Shown one piece after another: positions 25,475-33,978 of a DNA stretch of 64,000 nt. Each line of letters begins with the position of its first letter. The stretch's first letter is position 1. This DNA is from Bauldia sp963759235 (GTDB lineage Bacteria > Pseudomonadota > Alphaproteobacteria > Rhizobiales > Kaistiaceae), in contig CAVWYO010000007.1 in assembly GCA_963759235.1 (NCBI GenBank), forward strand, positions 248,001-312,000. The letters run 5' to 3'. The notes beneath the pieces are model-generated. The model was not told the DNA's origin, did no database searches, and worked only from the letters and a program-made list of their open reading frames with translations. The position numbers and the translations under genes were made by a program.

Positions 25475-26503
25475 ATGAATCGCATTGCAAAGAGCCTGTG
25501 TTCCGCGGCCATTGGCGTGCTTACCCTGGCCGGGACGGCGCCGCACAGCCAAGCCAAGGAACTCAGGATCCTTGCCTGGGACGGCTACGCCGACCCGGAC
25601 TGGGTCAAGGAATTCGAAGATCAGACCGGCGCCTACGTGAATGTATTCGTCATCCACAGTGACGACGAGATCTGGGCGATGATCAAGGGCAGCAAAGGCG
25701 AGAACGTCGACCTGTTCGCGGTCAACACCGCCCAACTGCAACGCTATCTCGATCTCGGGCTGGTCGAGCCCTACGATCTCAGCAAGGTTCCGAACCAGAA
25801 GGAAACGCTGCCGCGCTTCCGGGACCTGACCAAGGTCACCGGGGTGATGCGTGACGGGAAGGTCTATGCGATCCCCTATTGCTTCGACGCGATCGGGCTC
25901 ATCTACGACACCGACAAGGTGAAGCCGCCGCCGGATTCGTGGAATGTCCTGTTTGATCCGCAATATGCCGGCAAGGTGCTCGGCTACGACAATGGCGAGC
26001 ACAATTTCACCATCACCGCGCTCTCCATGGGCATCGAAGACCCGTATCATCTCAACGACGAGCAACTCAAAGAGGCCGCGAAGAAACTGGTCGATCTCAA
26101 GCATAACGTTCTTGGCTTCTACACGAGCGCCGACGAAGCCCTGCAACTCTATCAACACAATGACGTCGACTTCATCGTCGCCAACTACGGCCAGCAACAG
26201 GTGAAGTTCATGAAGGACGCCGGCGCGCACATCGCCTACGTCAACCCCAAGGAAGGCGCTCCCGCCTGGCTCGACACCTGGGCCATGACAACCAGCGTCC
26301 AGGACAAGGACCTGGCAGAGGCCTGGGTGAACTTCGTCCTGCAGAAGAAAATTGGGCAGCAGCTCTCCGAGCGGACCGGCTTCGGCAACACCGTGGTTCC
26401 GTTTGCCAGCGCCGGAGAGGGAGACAAACTCGTCTGGCTTGAGGAAGTCGAGGATCCATCGATGCGCGCCGACTTGTGGATCAAGGTCAAGGCAACTCCT
26501 TGA
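25475..26503 (+). CDS. Extracellular solute-binding protein, spermidine/putrescine (PotD/PotF) type
   Basis: 342 residues. ATG 25475 (MNRIAKSLCSAAIGVLTLAG) follows AAGGGG by about 12 bases and gives a Sec signal peptide cut near SQA-KELRILAW. The mature protein has the polyamine-binding-family layout: LRILAWDGYADPDWVKEFED, YVNVFVIHSDDEIWAMIKG, VDLFAVNTAQLQRYLDLGLV, AIPYCFDAIGLIYDTDKV and ADEALQLYQHNDVDFIVANYG. It would bind a polyamine or related cation in the periplasm for an ABC importer. The transporter partners are not intact here: a 25-codon ABC ATPase start (26592) follows and then stops, so this gene is probably the survivor of a broken operon. Confidence 0.87.
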   Translation: MNRIAKSLCSAAIGVLTLAGTAPHSQAKELRILAWDGYADPDWVKEFEDQTGAYVNVFVIHSDDEIWAMIKGSKGENVDLFAVNTAQLQRYLDLGLVEPYDLSKVPNQKETLPRFRDLTKVTGVMRDGKVYAIPYCFDAIGLIYDTDKVKPPPDSWNVLFDPQYAGKVLGYDNGEHNFTITALSMGIEDPYHLNDEQLKEAAKKLVDLKHNVLGFYTSADEALQLYQHNDVDFIVANYGQQQVKFMKDAGAHIAYVNPKEGAPAWLDTWAMTTSVQDKDLAEAWVNFVLQKKIGQQLSERTGFGNTVVPFASAGEGDKLVWLEEVEDPSMRADLWIKVKATP

Positions 26504-26591
26504 TCGCAGAGACCGATGGAGGCCGTCGGCCAGAAATACGGTCCGGCGGCCGTTTGCCCAAAGGCATCCGCGCAGGTGATCATCCGGCACG

Positions 26592-26669
26592 ATGGAACCC
26601 TTACCGAGGACGCTGGTCGAGATCAGACAAGCCGCCAAGTCCTATGGCGGCGTCGAACTCCTGCGTGGA
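26592..26669 (+). pseudogene. N-terminal fragment of an ABC transporter ATPase
   Basis: ATG 26592 starts MEPLPRTLVEIRQAAKSYGG then VELLRG, the conserved opening of importer ATPases before the Walker A loop. The homology then ends abruptly and no Walker A, signature or Walker B motif follows. It lies 88 bases after the polyamine-type binding protein gene, where the ATPase of that importer would be expected. A deletion has removed the rest. Confidence 0.5.
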
Positions 26670-26731
26670 CGCGCCGATGGCGACGATCCTGGAAGGGATC
26701 CCGACGCACGCGACGCAAGCGTCGCGGCGAT

Positions 26732-26946
26732 CTATCCGGTTACATATGCTTCGACCCGCCTGAACTCAGCCCGCAGCTTATCGAGGCACTCCGGCAATTC
26801 ACCGATCTCGCCGTCTCGCGCCCGGTGTTCAATACTCCGTAAGAGCGCCGTCAGCGCCGGCACAGCGACTTTAGTGGCGGCCGATCTAGCCCGGTGGGCG
26901 CGCTCCCGTATCTCGACTAGGTCGCTGCGGCGACGGCTTCGGCGAA
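26732..26946 (-). pseudogene. Orphan HPt-domain fragment, paralogue of the phospholipase HPt
   Basis: On the minus strand FAEAVAA is followed, one base out of frame, by DLVEIRERAHRARSAATKVA, then LTALLRSIEHRARDGEIGEL and a stop at 26732. This closely parallels the C-terminus of the protein at 17746 (VEIRELAHRAKSAATNVAAR, LTALLQKIELRARDG), including the His. Only the C-terminal half of an HPt domain is present, with no start codon, and the upstream junction falls directly on an integrase fragment. It is the leftover of a second copy of the HPt-containing protein. Confidence 0.65.
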
Positions 26947-27045
26947 CCAAATGCCGTCGTCGACCTCCTTCATGCCGAGGCTTTGACCGGCCAGGGCGGT
27001 CGAGATGTTGATCTTCTTGCGGTGCATGCAGATGCGGCCCAATCT
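26947..27045 (-). pseudogene. C-terminal fragment of an integrase-core transposase
   Basis: The frame reads GRICMHRKKINISTALAGQS then LGMKEVDDGIW. This is the conserved region near the C-terminus of IS481-like DDE transposases common in rhizobia, where it normally continues through LVSFMDYDLG. Here it is fused directly to the HPt fragment at Trp. No catalytic residues remain. It marks a recombination junction created by a mobile element. Confidence 0.6.
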
Positions 27046-27091
27046 CGGCCTGCAAGCCGCTATCCGCCGACCAATGACGACAGCGTGAGGC

Positions 27092-27385
27092 ATGGTCCGG
27101 AGTCTACAGATTCTTTGCTCCACCAAGGATCACCGGCTGAACCCGTACCAATGCGTCACGCACATTGGTGGGGTGAACGAGGATGGTTCGCCCTGGCGCC
27201 TTTCGATCGCGGAAGCAGTCGATGGAATCCGAGCGCGACAGTGCGAGTTCTACGTAGTCGGTTCGACGGGTGAGACGGTCTGGGTACACATCACCGTCAG
27301 CCGCGATGGCCATGAATACCTCAAGGCCCTCGCCGACGGGGAGGTTCCCTATATGCTCATGGGCCTACCAGCATGTGGCGATTGA
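27092..27385 (+). CDS. DUF3892 family small protein
   Basis: 97 residues. It contains VTHIGGVNEDGSPWRLSIAE, AVDGIRARQCEFYVV, VWVHITVSRDGHEYLKALAD and a terminal GLPACGD, the layout of the DUF3892 family, whose function is unknown. The compact beta-rich sequence has no signal peptide. ATG 27092 places the conserved region at the expected distance, though GTGAGG is very close to the start codon and another start cannot be excluded. It is intact, in contrast to the fragments just upstream, and convergent with the frameshifted isomerase gene. Confidence 0.7.
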   Translation: MVRSLQILCSTKDHRLNPYQCVTHIGGVNEDGSPWRLSIAEAVDGIRARQCEFYVVGSTGETVWVHITVSRDGHEYLKALADGEVPYMLMGLPACGD

Positions 27386-27456
27386 CGCCTCAAAGGCCAA
27401 GGTCAACTCCTTCCTCGCTCCTGTGCCGGACGTCCGTCTGACCTCCTCCGCCACCT

Positions 27457-28346
27457 CTATCCGAGTCCGATCTCGCGCAGATAGGCTCGCGTGCGCTTGG
27501 CGATCGGCAGGGGCTTGTCGAAGGGCGCCGGAAACATGTCCTGCTCGACCATGCCGTAGCCGACATAGTCGATGTCGCGCAGCACGTCGCGGAAAGCGAT
27601 GAAATCGATGCTGCCCTGCGACGGCTCGACGAACATGTCCATCGCCACCGCCTCGGCGAAGGGGATGTTCTCCGCCGCGACCCGGGCTTTGATCTCGCCG
27701 TCGACGCTCTTCAGGTGGAGATAGGGGATGCGGGCGTGGTGCTTCTTCATGAAGGCGACGGGATCGCCGCCACAATAGGCGTGGTGGCCGGTATCGAGGA
27801 GAAGCGCGACGAGCTCCGGCTCGGTCGCGTCGAGGAGCGCCTCGATCTGGTCTTCGTACTGAACGTGGGTTTCGGCATGGGGATGGAAGACGAGGGTGAG
27901 CCCGTATTCGGACCTGGCTATCTCGGCGATCCGGCGGGTTGTGTCGACAAGTCGCTGGAAGCCGGCGGCATCGAGGCGCATCGGGGCCGAGCTGCTCGCC
28001 GGTGAACAGATTCGTATAGACGTCGTCGATCAGCACCAGGAAGTTGGCGCCAAGCGCCTTCAGGTTCGGTCCCCAGCCGCGCAACTGACGCTCGAGTTCG
28101 GGCCAGCGCGCCGGATCGGCGAGGTCGCCGAGCACGAACGAGCCGGTGACCTTGAGGCCGCGCTTGTCTAGCTCGCCGCGGAGCTCGGCAAGGTCGGTCG
28201 GCAGATAGCCATAGGGGCCGAGCTCGGTGTAGTCGTAGCCGGCCTCCTTGATCTCGTCGAGAAAACGCTGCCACGGCGTCTGCCGCGGATCGCTCGGAAA
28301 CCACACACCCCACGAGATCCGGAGCGCTGCCTATCGTCAACTTCAT
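27457..28346 (-). pseudogene. Sugar phosphate isomerase/epimerase (IolE-like TIM barrel) with two frameshifts
   Basis: From ATG 28346 the three segments are MKLTIGSAPD; then VWFPSDPRQTPWQRFLDEIK through LIDDVYTNLFTGEQLGP; then MRLDAAGFQRLVDTTRRIAE to the end (YLREIGLG). Two one-base insertions, at about 28320 (extra C after GGAT) and about 27985-27989 (CCCC for CCC), explain both breaks. Removing them gives one 295-residue xylose-isomerase-like barrel with the metal-ligand regions FHPHAETHVQYEDQ, LLLDTGHHAYCGGD and YLHLKSVDG. It resembles inosose dehydratase/sugar epimerases. It is divergent from an intact relative at 28516. Either a recent pseudogene or two homopolymer sequencing errors. Confidence 0.8.
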
Positions 28347-28515
28347 TGAATCCCTCCCGGTTGTTGGCGCATCCTGCCGCAACAATTCGGAAGATTGCGG
28401 CGCAAGTGGCGTCGCCGGCGAACAACGCCGGCATGAACTGCGAGCCAATGCCGCCGGAGCGACGGCTCGTTGTCGTGGTAGCAGGGAATACGACGAAATC
28501 GAAAAGAAGGCAGTC

Positions 28516-29394
28516 ATGAGAATCGCTCACAACGGCACCTGCACGATGAACTGCTCGGTGCTCGAGGACATCAGAATTGCCAAGCAGGCCGGATTCGACG
28601 CCATCGAGATCGTCGGCCCGAAACTCGATAACGCGATTTCGCTCGGCTATTCGATCGAATTCGTCAAACGGCAGCTCGACGGTTTCCCGGTCGTCGCGCT
28701 TGGATACATTCTCGATATCGAACGTCAGTCGCCGGACGAGTATCAGGCCCTGATCCGCGAGGCCGATAACCGGTTCGCGCAGGCGCATGCGCTTGGCGCT
28801 GAATATGTCGAGATCGTAACCGGCCCGGTTGGCCCCGGTCTGGCGGAGACCGGCGGCTATGCGGGTCTGGTCGGCCATTCGATCGACGAAGTCGTCGAAC
28901 TCACCGCGAAGAACATCACGGCTCTCGCCGATATGGCGGAGAAGCGAAACATCAAGCTCTACCTCGAGCCGCTCGCCTGGACCCCGCTGGCACGTCTCGA
29001 CAATTCACTGCGAGCGATTGACGTCGCCGGTCGCGACAACGTCGGCATGGTGATCGACTTTTGGCACCTGTGGATCACTGGCACGTCGGCCGCCGAGATC
29101 GCGAAGCTCGATCCAAAGCGCATCTTCGGCGTCCATTTCTGCGATTCCCTGCCAAGGCCACGCGAGGGCGCGCCGTTGTTGCACAACCTTCGAGAGGTCT
29201 GGACCGGAGGCGGGCACATCCCACTGCAGGACTGGATCGATGCGGTCGTCTCCACCGGATATGCCGGCTGGTGGTCGACGGAGATGTTCGCTCCCCAGTT
29301 TGCCGAGCGCGACCCGCTGCACGTGGCGCGGCTGCTTCGGGAAAACCTTCGGATCATGATCGACGCCGCCGTTCCGTACGGCTCGCGCCCTTAG
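28516..29394 (+). CDS. Sugar phosphate isomerase/epimerase family protein
   Basis: 292 residues, complete xylose-isomerase-like TIM barrel (AP_endonuc_2). ATG 28516 (MRIAHNGTCTMNCSVLEDIR) follows AGAAGG. Metal-site regions are visible: YVEIVTGP near 96-103, KLYLEPLAWTPLARL (Glu), GMVIDFWHLWITG (Asp, His), IFGVHFCDSLPRP (His, Asp) and WWSTEMFAPQF (Glu). It would interconvert a ketose or inositol derivative in the cytoplasm. Neighbours are sugar ABC importer genes downstream and a related frameshifted barrel upstream on the other strand, so a role in catabolising the imported sugar is inferred. Confidence 0.85.
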   Translation: MRIAHNGTCTMNCSVLEDIRIAKQAGFDAIEIVGPKLDNAISLGYSIEFVKRQLDGFPVVALGYILDIERQSPDEYQALIREADNRFAQAHALGAEYVEIVTGPVGPGLAETGGYAGLVGHSIDEVVELTAKNITALADMAEKRNIKLYLEPLAWTPLARLDNSLRAIDVAGRDNVGMVIDFWHLWITGTSAAEIAKLDPKRIFGVHFCDSLPRPREGAPLLHNLREVWTGGGHIPLQDWIDAVVSTGYAGWWSTEMFAPQFAERDPLHVARLLRENLRIMIDAAVPYGSRP

Positions 29395-29715
29395 CGCGCG
29401 CCGCGCCCGGAGCAAGCCGGATATTTGCCCGTAATTGTTTGCGACACCGGACCCTTTGTGGCAATGTCAAAAATGTGAGGTTCCGGTATGAAAAAGTCAA
29501 AAAACCAATCGGCAACGCGAATCTCTCATTATTGTCCTGTCGGCGCCCGCTCGAACGGCGCCAGCGGACGGTACCAACAAAGATGCGGTCCGTCGCGCAT
29601 TCATGCGGCGAAGCCCGGCGGTACCGCTTGTCCTCGATGTAACGTCGGACTTTGCATCGATGGGTAGCGGAAAAGGCACCCCGCAAGGGAGGCGGGAGGT
29701 GGCGACGGAGGACCG
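29395..29715. other. Intergenic leader before the sugar importer genes
   Basis: 320 bases between the isomerase and the ABC ATPase. It has a less GC-rich stretch at 29430-29540 likely to carry the importer promoter, and one small open frame (29488-29667, listed separately). No riboswitch or operator could be identified. Confidence 0.4.
29488..29667 (+). CDS. Small Cys-containing ORF of unknown function
   Basis: 59 codons from ATG 29488, preceded by GAGG at 29477-29480: MKKSKNQSATRISHYCPVGA then a basic stretch, ending ACPRCNVGLCIDG. The CPRC..GLC end could form half a zinc site with the earlier Cys, but no family is recognised. It precedes the sugar ABC operon where a regulator gene or leader peptide might be expected. 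It could equally be a relic or chance frame. Confidence 0.25.
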   Translation: MKKSKNQSATRISHYCPVGARSNGASGRYQQRCGPSRIHAAKPGGTACPRCNVGLCIDG

Positions 29716-30525
29716 GTGGCGATCGGCGCGCGCCGAACGCGGAAGATGAATGTGGACGCGACCGCCCAGCAAACCCAGTCGAAGGGAGACGGCGAGCCGC
29801 TCCTGGCGCTGAGGAACGTGAGCAAGTTCTTCGGTCCGTTGCGCGCCCTGCAAGAGGTCGATCTGACCATCTTCGCCGGCGAGATACAGGCCCTCGTCGG
29901 CGACAACGGCGCCGGCAAGTCCACCCTCGTCAAGACTATCTCGGGAGCCCACAAGGCCGACAAGGGCGAGATTCTTTTCAAGGGCGCTCCGGTGGCCATC
30001 AACGGTCCACAGGACTCATTCGCCCTCGGCATCGCGACCGTCTACCAGGACCTCGCCCTGATCGGTACGCGCGACGTGGCGCACAACCTCTTCGTCGGTC
30101 GCGAGCCGACCCGCTGGGGGGTGGTGGTCGACCGCCGCAAGATGGTCGCCGAGGCGCATGAAGTGATCAACCTCCTCAACGTCGATATCCCGTCCGTCGA
30201 CGCATTAGTGTCGCGTCTTTCCGGCGGCCAGCGCCAGGCGATCGCCATCGGCCGGGCCGTGCATGAAGGCCGCTCCATCCTGGTGCTCGACGAGCCGACC
30301 GCCGCCCTCGGGGTCCGCGAGTCGCACCAGATGCTGACCCTCATCGAAAAGCTGCGCGATCGTGGCAAGGCGATCCTGATCGTCAGCCACAATCTTCTCC
30401 ACGTCTTCCGCATCGCCGACCGGATCACCGTCCTGCGCGGCGGTCGGATTGTCGGCACCCGGCTCAAACGCGAAACAAGCGCCGACGAGATCGTCAAGAT
30501 GATCACCGGAGCCAACATGCTGTAA
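29716..30525 (+). CDS. Sugar ABC transporter ATP-binding protein (single-domain, FrcA-like)
   Basis: 269 residues from GTG 29716 (GGAGG 5 bases upstream), or 259 from ATG 29746. All ABC motifs are present: Walker A GDNGAGKSTLVK, Q-loop TVYQDLALIGTRDV, signature LSGGQRQAIAIGR, Walker B ILVLDEPTAALG and H-loop IVSHNL. It has only one nucleotide-binding domain, like FrcA of fructose/mannose importers and unlike the double-domain RbsA. It would power import of a monosaccharide at the inner membrane. The permease (frameshifted) and binding protein genes follow on the same strand. It may also serve the ATPase-less importer at 35153-37222, which is inference. Confidence 0.9.
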   Translation: MAIGARRTRKMNVDATAQQTQSKGDGEPLLALRNVSKFFGPLRALQEVDLTIFAGEIQALVGDNGAGKSTLVKTISGAHKADKGEILFKGAPVAINGPQDSFALGIATVYQDLALIGTRDVAHNLFVGREPTRWGVVVDRRKMVAEAHEVINLLNVDIPSVDALVSRLSGGQRQAIAIGRAVHEGRSILVLDEPTAALGVRESHQMLTLIEKLRDRGKAILIVSHNLLHVFRIADRITVLRGGRIVGTRLKRETSADEIVKMITGANML

Positions 30526-30556
30526 ACGGCTCCGGCGCGCGCCGGGGAAGGGAATC

Positions 30557-31591
30557 ATGAGCGCAGATATCGACTCCATGCTCGAATTCGACCAAGTCGG
30601 CGCCGCCGGGCTCCGCGGCTTGGGCGCAAGAGCTGGATCCGCCGGATTCTGGGACAGCGCGCCGTGGTGATGCTGCTGATCGATATCGGCTTCATCATCA
30701 TCATGACCCAGCTGTCGCCGTACTTCCTCTATGCCGGCAACGGCTTCGCCAATTTCCGCGTCATGTTCGTCAGCATGGCGATGGACACCATCGTGCTCGC
30801 CGCCATGGTCATCCTTCTCGTCGGCGGGATGTTCGATCTCTCGGTCGACGGCGTGGTCAACATGTCCGGCGTGATCACCGGGGCGCTCATTTCGATGGGG
30901 TTCAATATCTGGGCCGCGATCGCCGCCGGCTTCTTCTCGGCTCTCGTCATCGGCTTCACCAACGGCCTTGCGGTCACCTGGCTCAGGATGAACCCGCTGA
31001 TGACAACGCTCGGCACCTGGTGGGTGGCGCAGGGCATCGCATTCGGCATCACGCAAGGAATCTCGATGCCATACGTTCCCCCAGACCTTCATCAATCTCG
31101 GCTATGCCGAGCCGCTCGGGGTCGCCATGCCGATCTGGTACGCCGGGGTGCTCGTTGCCCTCGCCATCTGGGTGCTCGCCAAGACGAAGTTTGGCTATCA
31201 CGTCTATGCGACCGGCGGGAACCGGGAAGGTGCGCGTCTCAACGGCGTGAAGGTCAACCGCATCACGGTCATCTCCTTCGTCCTGGCGGCGCTAGCGGCC
31301 GCACTGGCCGGCATCGTCTACGCGGCGCGCTTGAACGCCGCCGTCCCGCAGACCGTGAACGGCCTCAACCTCAGGGTCATCGCCGGGGCGGTGATCGGGG
31401 GCTGCAGCCTGACCGGCGGAGAAGGAACCATTATCGGCGCGCTGCTCGGCCTCTTCTTCATGACGATGCTGACCAACGCCAGTATCATGCTGAACATCTC
31501 GCCATACTGGCAGATGTGTATCCTTGGCGTTGTCGTATTGGTCGCGGTTGGCGCCGACGCGCTCGCCAAGCGGAGGATTCCGTCGGGATAA
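30557..31591 (+). pseudogene. Sugar ABC transporter permease (RbsC/FrcC-like), frameshifted
   Basis: The gene begins MSADIDSMLEFDQVGAAG at ATG 30557 (GGGAAGGG upstream) but this frame stops at ~30667. The membrane protein continues from RKSWIRRILGQRAVVMLLID in the next frame (helices at VMLLIDIGFIIIMTQ, IVLAAMVILLVGGMFDLSVD and so on). It breaks again at GISMPYVP, where CCCCC at about 31078-31082 has one C too many, and resumes as QTFINLGYAEPLGVAMPIWY to RRIPSG. The permease signature region is GNREGARLNGVKVNR. So there is one base lost near 30600-30640 and one gained near 31080. Without repair the importer lacks a full permease. Confidence 0.82.
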
Positions 31592-31734
31592 CGTTGCTGT
31601 GAAACAAAAGACTATATCGAACAATAGGGTTGCACCGCCGCAGAGAAAGACTTCCGGTTTATTCGGATAAGTTGGGTTGCGGTACGGCTGACTATTGGGA
31701 GCCGTTCGTCGGCACAATGTGGGAGGAAGAGAGA

Positions 31735-32691
31735 ATGGTAAGGAACATCAAGTCGGTTTTGACCGCGGCCGTGGTAGGCGCGCTTGGCGCGGCAGTCGGT
31801 CCCCTGGCGGCGCAGGCGGCGCCCGTCCCGATCGCCGACCAGGAATATGTCTGGGTCGCCTCCAACGTCAGCCACCCCTTCTACGCCGAGGGCAAGGCAG
31901 GTTGGGATGCCGCGGCGAAATATCTTGGCGTCAAGGCCCTGTTCGTCGGTCCCGAGAACCCCGACGTTCAGCAGCAGATCTCGCTCATCGAGGCGGCGAT
32001 CACCAAGCCGACCACGGCGGGCATTTTGATCTACTCGGTCAATGACGACGCCATCGAGCCGGTGCTCAAGAAGGCCCGCGAAGCCGGCATCCCGGTCATC
32101 GCCGGCAATGGCGAGATCAAGGACCGCTCGGCTCGCGATGCCTTCGTCGGCACCGCCAACTCGGCACTCGGCGCATCGGCGGCCGATCTGGTCGCCACGG
32201 CGCTCAACGGCAAGGGCAAGGTTGGCATCGTGTCCTTCATTACCGCCCAGAACCATCAGGAGCGTGTCCAGGGTTTCAAGGACGCGATCGCGGCCAAGTA
32301 TCCGGACATTGAGGTCGTCGGCATAGCCTCCGAGGACGGCACCCCGCAAAGCGAGACGACCGCGGCGGCAACCTTCCTGCAAGCCCATCCGGACGTGAAT
32401 CTCCTGTGGACGACGGATGCCGGCAGCGGCTTCGTCGCCCAGGTGATCAAGGAGCAGGGCCTTGAGGGCAAAGTGCTCGCCGTCGGCACCGACCGCACGG
32501 CCGAGCAGCTTGCCGCGATCGCCGACGGCACCGTCTACGCGACGATCACCCAGGACACTTTCGCCGAGGAGTTCGCCGCGCTCAACTTCCTGTTCTGGAA
32601 GTATAACGGGCTGTCGACGATCGTCGACACGGCCATCACCAATCCGGCCGTGATCACCAAGGACAACGTCGCCTCGATGATGAAGAAATAG
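31735..32691 (+). CDS. Sugar ABC transporter substrate-binding protein (ribose/xylose type)
   Basis: 318 residues. ATG 31735 follows GGGAGGAAGAG and opens a Sec signal peptide (MVRNIKSVLTAAVVGALGAA ... AQA-APVPIA). The mature chain has the periplasmic-binding-protein type 1 pattern: YVWVASNVSHPFYAEGKAGW, QISLIEAAITKPTTAGILIY, IPVIAGNG, KVGIVSFITAQNHQERVQGF, DVNLLWTTDAGSGFVAQVIK and ATITQDTFAEEFAALNFLFW. It would capture a pentose, hexose or polyol in the periplasm. It is the third gene of the importer starting at 29716. A strong terminator follows 27 bases after the stop. Confidence 0.88.
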   Translation: MVRNIKSVLTAAVVGALGAAVGPLAAQAAPVPIADQEYVWVASNVSHPFYAEGKAGWDAAAKYLGVKALFVGPENPDVQQQISLIEAAITKPTTAGILIYSVNDDAIEPVLKKAREAGIPVIAGNGEIKDRSARDAFVGTANSALGASAADLVATALNGKGKVGIVSFITAQNHQERVQGFKDAIAAKYPDIEVVGIASEDGTPQSETTAAATFLQAHPDVNLLWTTDAGSGFVAQVIKEQGLEGKVLAVGTDRTAEQLAAIADGTVYATITQDTFAEEFAALNFLFWKYNGLSTIVDTAITNPAVITKDNVASMMKK

Positions 32692-32717
32692 CCGACCCGC
32701 GGGCCGCTATGCGCATG

Positions 32718-32757
32718 ACGAGGCCAAGGTGGAGACCCCGCCTTGGCCTCGTTTCCT
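32718..32757 (+). terminator. Rho-independent terminator of the sugar importer operon
   Basis: A perfect 12-bp stem, ACGAGGCCAAGG and CCTTGGCCTCGT, with an 11-base loop and TTTCCTT after it. Confidence 0.85.
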
Positions 32758-32791
32758 TGGGGTAGCCGAGTCGGCGCGGTGGGCCTGCCCT

Positions 32792-33820
32792 CTACACCAC
32801 CGGCTTCACGGCCTGGCCCGTCGCGGCGGACTCGTAGGCCGCGTCGACGATGGCATATGTCTTGAGATTGTCGTGACCGCTGGTCTCCGGCTCGCGCCCC
32901 TCGCGGAAGCGTTGCAGCCAGTGCGCCTGGGTCAGATAGACGCTGTCCTGCGCGGGGTGCCAGGAGGCGCTCGGCCAACGCGGCAAGGGGTCGGACGCGT
33001 CCTCGACCGTCAGCTTGCCGTCGGCGGTGACACCGAGCTGGAAATTCGGGTTGAGCTCGACGGCGCCGGTGGTGCCCTCGATGCTGACCAAGGTCTGCGA
33101 GGCATAGTCCGGCAGCTTTCGGCTCTCATAGGTGAAGTCGACCATGCTCGTCGCACCGTCGGTGTGGCCGAGCATGACGCTTGCCATATCCTCGCCGCGG
33201 ATCCGCGGGTCGACGCGACGGTGGCGACAGAAGACGGTGTCCACCTCGCCGAGAAAGAAGCGCGCGACGTCAAGCACATGCACGCCGAGATCGAGGATGA
33301 TGAATCTCTCTTCGTCGTAGAGGTACGGCTGCGGCGCCTTCACATCCTGACCGGTCCGGAAGGAGATGCGGCCCCAAAGCGGCGTGCCGATCACCCCGCT
33401 GTCGAGCACCTGGCGCACCCGCCGCAAAGGCTGCTGAAAGCGGAAATTCTCGTGGACCATCAGCGTCACGCCCGCTGCGTCGCACGCCTCCACCATGGCC
33501 ACGCAGTCGGCATAGGAGGGCGCAAACGGCTTCTGCACGATGACCGGCACGCGTTCGCTCGCACACAACGTGACAAGTTGGCGATGCGACTGCATCGTCG
33601 TGACGACGTCGACGAAATCAGGACGCACGACGCGAAGCATTTCAGCCGGGTCGGTGAACCAGTGCGGCACCTGATAGCGCTCGGCGGCGGCGCGCGCCTT
33701 CGCTTCATCGATGTCGCAGACGCCCGCGATCTCCACACCGTCGAGATGCGCCCAGGCATTCAAATGGTTGGTCGCAAAGTAACCGCAACCAATCACGGCC
33801 GCGCGCAAGCTGGCTGGCAT
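32792..33820 (-). CDS. Gfo/Idh/MocA family NAD(P)-dependent oxidoreductase
   Basis: 342 residues from ATG 33820 (GGAGG eight bases upstream). The longer frame upstream is not used. Rossmann start LRAAVIGCGYFATNHLNAWA (GxGxxA-type), then DIDEAKARAAAERYQVPHWF. The family's EKP is replaced by QKPFAPSYADC (Lys kept), then LMVHENFRFQQPLRRVRQVL. The catalytic region ILDLGVHVLDVARFFLGEVD carries the D..GVH..D..R..LG motif with the His. It would oxidise a sugar, inositol or amino-sugar derivative in the cytoplasm. It is divergent from another member at 33979, and both sit among sugar importers. Confidence 0.9.
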   Translation of the reverse strand: MPASLRAAVIGCGYFATNHLNAWAHLDGVEIAGVCDIDEAKARAAAERYQVPHWFTDPAEMLRVVRPDFVDVVTTMQSHRQLVTLCASERVPVIVQKPFAPSYADCVAMVEACDAAGVTLMVHENFRFQQPLRRVRQVLDSGVIGTPLWGRISFRTGQDVKAPQPYLYDEERFIILDLGVHVLDVARFFLGEVDTVFCRHRRVDPRIRGEDMASVMLGHTDGATSMVDFTYESRKLPDYASQTLVSIEGTTGAVELNPNFQLGVTADGKLTVEDASDPLPRWPSASWHPAQDSVYLTQAHWLQRFREGREPETSGHDNLKTYAIVDAAYESAATGQAVKPVV

Positions 33821-33978
33821 GAAAACCTCCGTGACACCGAGTCGACCACAGCCAGCGACCCTAGCGTCGGAGGCGATACAAATCACCCTATTGAATGCGC
33901 AAGCGGCCCGTGTGGAATCCGATCGCCCGGGCGGTCGACGGCTTGATCGCAAAACCTTCAGCCGGAAAGGGAGAGACG

